From Microplitis mediator (Eukaryota; Arthropoda; Insecta; Hymenoptera; Braconidae): a DNA stretch of 64,000 nucleotides. The notes beneath the pieces were generated by a model. It made no database searches, was not told where the DNA came from, and saw only the letters and a list, made by a program, of their open reading frames with translations. This document shows positions 43,101-52,100 of the stretch, one piece after another. Position 1 is the stretch's first letter. Every line of letters starts with the position of its first letter. Both the position numbers and the translations under genes were made by a program. The DNA lies in NCBI RefSeq assembly GCF_029852145.1, contig NC_079975.1, positions 6,758,001-6,822,000 of the forward strand. The letters are read 5' to 3'.

Positions 43101-46100
43101 ATTTGTTTTTTATAAATGTCATTAAAATTACTTCGATTTATAATTCGTGAAGATAATTGTTTATTTTTCTTCATTTTATTAAAATTATCTGATGAATTTG
43201 AAGTCAGTTTACTTTGATCTTTATCTAATTCCGCAATTACTTTTGTTATTTTTTGCATTGCCGACTTAATTTTAAATTCTCTATTAAAATGTGGTTTATT
43301 TTCCTGAGAGGATAAAAAAAGTTTATGCTGATTAGATAGTAGATATTTACTATCAGTAGCATTAATCAGTTCCCATTGTTGTTTGGGTGAATTAATATCT
43401 TTGTCATTCGTTATATCACTTGCCAACATCGAAAATAAATCCGGAAATGATTCTAGAATTGGGTCGATAATATTTTTTCCCGAATGTGGTATAAGTTTTT
43501 TATTTTTCATTGATTTTATATAATTAATTCTTCTGATTTTTTTTAATTTTCTCAATTTTTTCGATAATAATTTTTTTTTTATTAATGGAATTATTTTTTT
43601 TACGTTGTAATAATTACGCCATGTGTATTTGTCTACGATAAAATATGTGGATGAATGAAAATAATGAAATAGTGAAAATCCTGGCGGATCCGAATTACGG
43701 TGGTTACCGTAATTTACGTTCTTCAGAAAAATTACGGTATTTTGCAGTAACATACCGTACTTTACGGTGTTTTACAGTAAATGACAATATTTTACGCCAG
43801 TGGATCCGAATTACCGTAAATTACGGTAACTACCGTAATTTACTGCAATTTACGGTATCCAGCAGAATTACCGCAATTTACGGTAAAATACGGTAACTTA
43901 TCGTAATTTACGGTACTCTACTTAATTTACGGCAATTTGCAGTAATTCTCCTGGATACCGTAATTTACCGTAATTCGGATTCGCTAAGGTTACGATAAAA
44001 TACAATGTTATACGGTATTTTACGGTAAAATACCGTAATTCAGGGTGTTTTACGGTAAACGTACGATATTCTACGGTAAAATACTGTTTTTACGGTAAAA
44101 TACGATAGTATATCGCATTTTACGGTTCAATGCGGCTTTTGTGGTAAACGTACTGTATTTTACGGCAAAAGTGCGGTATCTTACCGTAAATTTGCAGTAA
44201 GAGAAAAGTATTTTACCGTGAAATTTCGGCAAGCCTGCGATTTTTTACCGTAACGTGAAGTATTGTACTGTAAAAACTGTAAAATTAAAAAAATATGATG
44301 CTTACTGTAAAAATGCCTCAAATTACGGTAGGTTGCAGTACATTACCGTAATTAACTATAAAATACCGTATAGTACTGTAATTTGTAGCAAAATACCGTA
44401 AATTGTGGCAAATTTGCCGTAGAAATGCCGTATTTTACGGTAAATAAGGACAAAACGCGGTAAATTATCGTAATTCGGATCCACCAGAGAGATGTTATAT
44501 GAAATTATTTAGTATACGTAATTAGTTAATGATTATAATATTATATTACTAATAATGAATGTAAATGACTTGTCATTGTTAAATATTAAAATATAATATA
44601 CTTTGTAAGTAAATAAATAGCGCGATGAAATAAAATAAATAATAGTTACCACATTGATCGTGTTCGTCTGATCCATCACGACAATCATTCACGCCATTGC
44701 ACTGCAATTCGTAGGCGATACATTGGCCATCGTTGCAACGAAACTCGGTAGCTCCACAACCTGATCCACATAGCAAAAAGCACCACTCATGCGAAATTTT
44801 ATAACAATAATCAACAGCTACCACCTTCGTTTTACCCTCCGATTGCTCCATCACCTACTACTCTACAAGCTTGGAAGAATCTTCTACGAGATTTTACTAA
44901 CGTTTAAATTTTAAAAATCAACTTATCGATCCGATAACTCTACCGCGAAAGTTCGGTCAGCGTAAAAAATCGAGGGTCCGACGCTTCTTCAATTACAAAT
45001 TCATTGGATTTACATTACTCGCGTTACTTTTAATACTACGTTTTAATTTTTTAGATTGATTACTTGGATTATAAAATATGTCTATATTACGTATGATATG
45101 ATTTGAGGTATTAATAGCGTAATTAACATTTGGATGATAACTTTGTAGAGTTCTATTAAAACTTTTTTATCTACTTAAATTTAAGAAAATAATTGATAAT
45201 TGAACAATAATAACTTACCACACTGATGTTCATCCTCGCCATTCCTGCAATCATTGATGTTATTACATCGTTTATCGATACTCACACAGCTGCCATCTGC
45301 GCAACGGAATTGATCACTGGTACATGTTGTTACTGCAAGTATAATAATTGATATTTTAAAGATATAATATAGAAAATGGTGGAAAATACAAAAGTGCACA
45401 CCTCAATCGCTCATGATAATTATTAAGTTTATTTTTTACACTGGTCACAAAAATTAAGGGATAGAAAAAAAATTCGAAATTTTTGGGTGATTTTCAACAT
45501 GCTGTAACCTGGTGAAAAATAGTCATAGAAAAGAAATAAAAAAATCAAATTGTAGTCTCAAGTTTCTAGTTTTCAGATCTGGACCTCAAATTATGAATTT
45601 TTGTGATCAGTGTATTTTTAGTTTTTTCTTTCGGTTTAATTTTTATTATTCAAATTTTTTTTAAATATCCCGCCTTTTTCTCATAGATGTCACTTGTTAT
45701 TTTTTGATTCTGTCACTAGTGCTGCTGCCAGTAGTTGGTGGAGAAAAAAAAAGAGAAAATAAAAAATGGCAGCTAAATTCTTAATGAGTTACCGGTTTTA
45801 AGTTTTTTATTAATTACAATTAAACGAAAAGGATTTAGATAGTGATTTTCCATAGGGTTCTTGCAGCAAAAGATACAAAGATACTAATAAAAAATTAGGC
45901 CAATTTATAATATTGTTCAAAAGTTATCGTATTTCCAAAAGTTCAGACGTAATAACTGACAGCACTGGTTTCATAGGTTAAAATAATTCATTTTAAATCA
46001 ATGGAATAATGAATCGACTTAATACCAGGTCGAAATTATACCCTTATAAATTATCTTTGTACTAGTGTACAATTTAACCCATTTTAATGTAATAAAAAAA

Positions 46101-49100
46101 GTATAGTTGATTTAATATGAGTTAATTCGTCGAAAAATCAATTTCGATCGCTTGAGGTGTGCAATAATTGTAACACAGTTTAAATTAAATTTAAACATAT
46201 TTTGTTAATTAAATAGTTAAAGAAAAATAATAAAATAAAAAAAATACCAGTGCAATTTAATTCATCAGAACGATCTGGACAGTCACTTCGACCATCACAT
46301 TGAAGAGATCCATTAATACAGCGACCATCGTGACATTTAAACTGACCAGAAAGACAATATGATGGCGCTAAATGATGTAAATAAAAATAAATAAAATAAT
46401 AAAATCATAGAATAATTAAATCATAAAGTATTACACATGTTTAAAATAAATAACGAATAAGTAGAGGGAATTTTTTAAACTAAAAATATTTTATAAAAGT
46501 ACTAAAATAAAATATTAAAAAAATAATATATATTTTGATGAATTGTCTATAAATAAGAGTTCATAAATTTAAACCGTTGATTTTTTTTTAAGCAACAAAT
46601 ATAATTAAAAAAATTAAAAAAAATAAGATGAATTATACATTTTGTTTGAAGGATAATAAAAATTAAATTCAAATAATTGACGACAGATATAATAATTGAA
46701 TCCTTCAATTTAAATATTAAATAAAAGTTTAACGGTGGGACTGATATATTATTCTTAATTAATTATTAATGTCAGCTATACTTCATGCAGTTTTCTTAAA
46801 AATTATGTTTAATAATCCAAACCATATCTTATACTTTAGCAGCTTTGAATAATTTATCGGGTCAATTATCCGCTGACAGTTTCACCCTAACAAATTTCTA
46901 CGCGTGTATTAAAATGTCTCAGAAATCGATAATCGAAATAGCTAAAAAATTCATTCTGCCAAAATTTTATGAATTTTTATTTCCAATTATCAGAAGAAAA
47001 AAAATTAAACCATTATTTCTTATGCTTGACTTACTATAACTACAGTAATTTCATGATTACAGAGATGATTACCGATTGATTGAATAAAATTTAACTAATA
47101 CTTAATCAAATAAATAATTCATACTGTAAAATTCGCAGTTGAGTTCATCGCGACCATTGGAGCAGTCATTTACACCATCACATTGTCGCTCTTTTGGAAT
47201 ACAATAGAGCGCAGCACATTCAAATTGATCTTCTTTGCACGCTGTAAACATTATTGTTCTGTTTCTTTTTCTTTAATCGTGTTAAGTCATGAAAATTTCT
47301 GTCGAATATTTTAACATCACATAGTTGAAGAGATGAAGAAAACGATAACACAAATAATGACACAAAGACACAAAAAGAAGAACAGTTTAGATGTATTCAA
47401 TAGAATATAATGTTCAGTTCATATGAGATATGATCACGATGTATCAAGAAATAACATAAAACGATAAATTACGCTGTAGAAAATTTTGAGTCCACGGTGT
47501 GGTGTGAATGATTTGGTGTTAAAATTTTCAACACTGCCGGTGTGATATTTCATTTTTATTATAAAATAATCTGCATCAATAATAATAGTAATTTACTACA
47601 GTTAGAAATTTTGTGTATTTGAGTTAAAAAGTTATTTGGTTAAATTTTTTGTGGTGATTTTCAACACAGAAATCTGTTAATTTAACACAAACCGTTTGTG
47701 TTATTTTACTTTAACTGATTTTATATGTTAAATGATTAGAAAATCTGCGCAGTAAAAAATATTGTGTATTTGTGTCGAAAACGGTTTGTGTTAAAAATTG
47801 TAGTGTGTTAAACTAACACAAAGTTTGTGTCACTTTATTTTGTAACATAAAAAATGTGTTATACACTCTTTATTAACACATTTTGTGTGTTACTGTGGAA
47901 TTCTTTGCGCCCTCTTGTGGCGGTATTTCAACATAATCTTTGTGTTAAAAAGGGGTTACACAAAGTTTGTGTCGAAATTTCGACACAAATTTCGTGTCAA
48001 CCGTTTTTAAGACAAAAACTGTGTTGATTTCACACAATATTTTTCACTGTGTGTAATGTGACACATTTCTTGTGGTAGTAGAAAATTACCACAAAATTTG
48101 TGTTGTTTAGCTAAACACTCCCGCGCATTTCTTTATTACTATAACCGAACAAAGCATTATAGCAGCATTGTCTGCAAGAAAACTTGGATTATAAGTGATT
48201 TACAATTAAATATAATCATAGATAACTTTCATATTTTTATGATCAGGTTCAATGATTGTTTTATTCTCATTTCACGAGAGGATAATTCATAGCTCCGTTT
48301 TTTAGAAAAATCGAACTAATTATTTGCTAAATTGACATAAGTTGTACTAAGGATAGATCAGTATACTTAAGTTGGTTAGGTCGCGCTTATATTTATTAGT
48401 TAATTTTAACACGAATAGTCTGTTAAATTTCCACAAATTTTCTGTCAAAATAACAGATTTTATGTGTTCAATTATTAAAGGATGTTTCGGAGGTACAATC
48501 GGAGACAAAATAGCTCAATGGTACATATAGCATTTGACTACGTGTAAATTTTTTGTTAATAAAAACTGGTATAACTTTTGAACGATTTAATAAAAAAATT
48601 TCAAATTTTTTGAGGAGCCTTAGGAAACTTCACAGAATAATCTGTAATTTTTTTAATAAATACTGAATATTTTAATATATCTCCCAAACATCCTTAACAT
48701 AAAATTTGTGTAGGCCGTTTGCAACACACGATTTGTCTTCAATTTAACACAAAATTTCTAACTGTGTAGTGCTGGAACCTATATATTATTCGATAATTGT
48801 TAATTACAGATTATATTATCGGACAATATTTGAACTAATAACACCGCATGGTGTAAAAGAAAACACTCATACCGTGTTAAAAGTACACCACGATATTTTA
48901 CACCAAGAAAACTTCACACCAGCAGACCGTGTAAAGTCTTCGGGGACTATTTTGACACCAAAAATTTTTTACAGTGTATAGATAAAAAATATGAAATTAC
49001 AAATTAGTCAGATGTAAAATGACATCAATTATTGGACGGATGTCTTTACTATACAAGAAGCACAATAAAAGCAACGATTTAAAAAAAAATAATTGATTTT

Positions 49101-52100
49101 ATACATCGATATTTTTGAAAATAAAATAAAATCTGCATATATTATAATAACGTCACGTAAAAACGATTTAAATAAAAAAGAATGCGTGGAAAGAGAAAAT
49201 ACCCAACGTATATTCGATTATAACCGTTGAGGTAAAATGTTAAAATTTTTATCCATCGTAGTCATATTCGCTCCAAACTTTCGGGCTTCAATACATGAGA
49301 GTTTCCCTAGAGATTAACGTCAGATTAATATGCGGACGGTTATTAGGCCGACTAATAAACGCTATTCGAAATTCCATTCCAAGAGACTTTCCTCTCAACG
49401 TACCTTGACAACATATTTTTCATAACATAGTATTGGTAAATTGAAGCATCACTCTAATTATTTTAACAAACTATCATCTATTTTCGCATGGAAAGATTTA
49501 TAAATACCCATAATATTTATGCTGACGGATTTGTTGGAGTAAAAATGAATAAAAAAAACGAATTAAATTCCAGTGCAGTGACCTTACGTATTTTACTGAC
49601 TAAATACTCGTGCAGTAACGTTACGGTGGTATGCCGGCAAAGTAACATCGTGCGTACATGTAGATCCATCAGTTACCCATGGTCACGCCATTATTATTAT
49701 TACAATTATTATAATTATTGAGTCCCATCATAATGCGTTGAAACCCGCAATACGATTAGTTTCAGAATAGTGAGACATGCAAAGCTTCTAACCCCATTTA
49801 TTTACTAGCACCGTGACGTATGACCCCAGAAGCATTACATAAATAATGGCTCGAGTAAAGGTGACATTAGTAAGGAGGATCGGTGACCCTCCATTCCATA
49901 GTCGGTTATGTTTAAAATCTACAAAAGGTACGCGAGTATGCTTGCAATGTATGTTAGTAGCAATGCCATAAAAAATCATAGTATAGAGTTATGTTATCTA
50001 TAATACTATTCAAACTTTTAAATATATCGCGTTACTAATTCCAAAAGGACTTATGTTTTCAGTCGCTCTTTTGGCTTTAGGAAGCTTCGAAAAGGGCGTA
50101 TTATTTTTTTTTCATTGCTAGTTGGAAAATAAACAAAAATTTTTTCATGATACCAGATCAAAACTTCGTTTCAATGTCTGTACAGTCAGTCAAAAAAAAA
50201 ATTTCTGCGCGGACAAAGATTAACGAATGTGTAATTTGCGAATGCTTTCAATCAGCCGGCAGAAAAAAATTTATTTCGTTCGCTGTCATTTATTTGTTTA
50301 TTAGTAATTTCAGACTACTAACTTTCGTTACGTAAGTAATAATTCTGACTGTGATCAAGTTTTGAGTGTAAATGATACACAGTATTTATTGTTTCTGCTT
50401 AATCATAAATTGCAAATCACAATTAAAGCTTACGCTAATATTTGATCACACCATTGACCATTGATCTTAAATTACCTTGTTTCTGACTGGCTGCTGACAC
50501 TGAAACTTGAGGTTCCAATGAAGGCAATCATGAAAAACATAGTGTGTGACAAAGGATGAAACACGATTTCAAACTATGAATGATGTCAGTCCTCACTTAC
50601 TGCAGTATTATATGTCTACTCACAACATCTCTACTCAAGGGAAATGGTTGAAATTCTACTCATTTACTTTTTTACTCAGCCTCGACTCTACTCACGTATT
50701 TTAGCCTATCGATAAAATAGAAATTCTTTGTGAGTAGAGTTTGAGCTGAGTGAAGGTGTCGCTGTTGAGCTGAAGTTGTACGCGAGTATGCCCGAAAGGG
50801 TGAGGTCTCGGCTTCCGGTCGGCGGAGGCGGACTTAGGTCCACGTTACATTAATTAATTTGAGCTGAAGTTGAGTGAAGATATAACTGAGTAAAGTTATA
50901 ACTATTTCCCTTGAGTAGAGATCTTGTAAGTAGACATGTGTAACACTGCCCTTGCCAACGACTCAGGCTGCCAACTTCACACTGGTCTGAAATCGTCTTA
51001 TTTCATACCATGTTACACAATAAACTATACTTTACTTAGCAATCTATCAATTTAGTAACTATCATTAGCAATTTTTAATAAAGTACTCTATATACTTTTC
51101 TCCGTGCGGATTCCTACTAGATTTTATCAACAGTGTAAGTTGACAAAATGGTACATAAATTATAGATCACCTTAAAATTGCAATCTAAGCAAAAATCTAG
51201 ATTTTGTATACATATTTGCATAGTAACGTATTAGTAGTTTTAGTAATAAAAAACAAAAGTTTAAAATGTGCATAAGTTTATACTAACGAAGGTAAAAAAT
51301 TTGTTATTAATAGAATAGATATACCCTGATTAAAAATACTCATTGAAAAGTATTGAAAAAGATGAGAATTGAATACTTTTGAATACTTCCTATACCACAA
51401 GGTTTTCATCTGGACATAAAATTAATACTTTTAAATTATATTGAATCTAAAAATAATATAATAATTTCTAAACTTCCAAAGAATTAAAAAAGATTCGAAT
51501 AAATTGATATTTTTAATCTTTTTGAATCCTCTTCAATAACAAAATAGTTCCATATTTCGGGTTAAGAGTTGGATTGAAAAAGATTCAAATGAATTGACAG
51601 TTTTTAATCTTTCTGAATTTCCCTCAATACCAAAGTAGTCCCATATTTCCAATTATGACTTGAATTGAAATACACGGTAAGAAATGCATGGCGTTCAATA
51701 CCATGCTAGTATGGTCTCAAGACAGATACTAAAATAGTATGTGAAATATTCCAAGACAGTATTGTAACGAGTCCCAGAAGTATGGTGTTATTTACTATAC
51801 TGTATAGTACTGGAGCTATTGCATATTGTATTGCTCACTAGACTGTTTCAAATTAAGCGACTATTTTTTTTTTTTTGAAGAACTTTGAAAAATCGAAAGG
51901 GTATGTTAAAATATGTTGACAGTTAAGATATGAGCTCTCAATATTGATATTTAGAGGTGGCTGTTTATAATTTTCGGTTTTTCATTCAGTAACATGGTAA
52001 AAAATACATAACTTCCGAAAAAATCAAGATACAGAAAATTTCTCCTCAAACATTTTGTAGCAAATATACCGACCTACAAAAAAGGTCTTCTATGATTTTT

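Noticed and set aside
46845..47039. Plus-strand open frame of 64 codons
   Set aside because: AT-rich Lys/Ile/Phe peptide with no motif, in the intron between LDLa exons 3 and 2.
47600..48000. Repeated TTTGTGTTAAAA words considered as a tandem array
   Set aside because: Spacing is irregular, and the same words occur in the sister elements at 33051 and 61425, so they belong to the transposon body.
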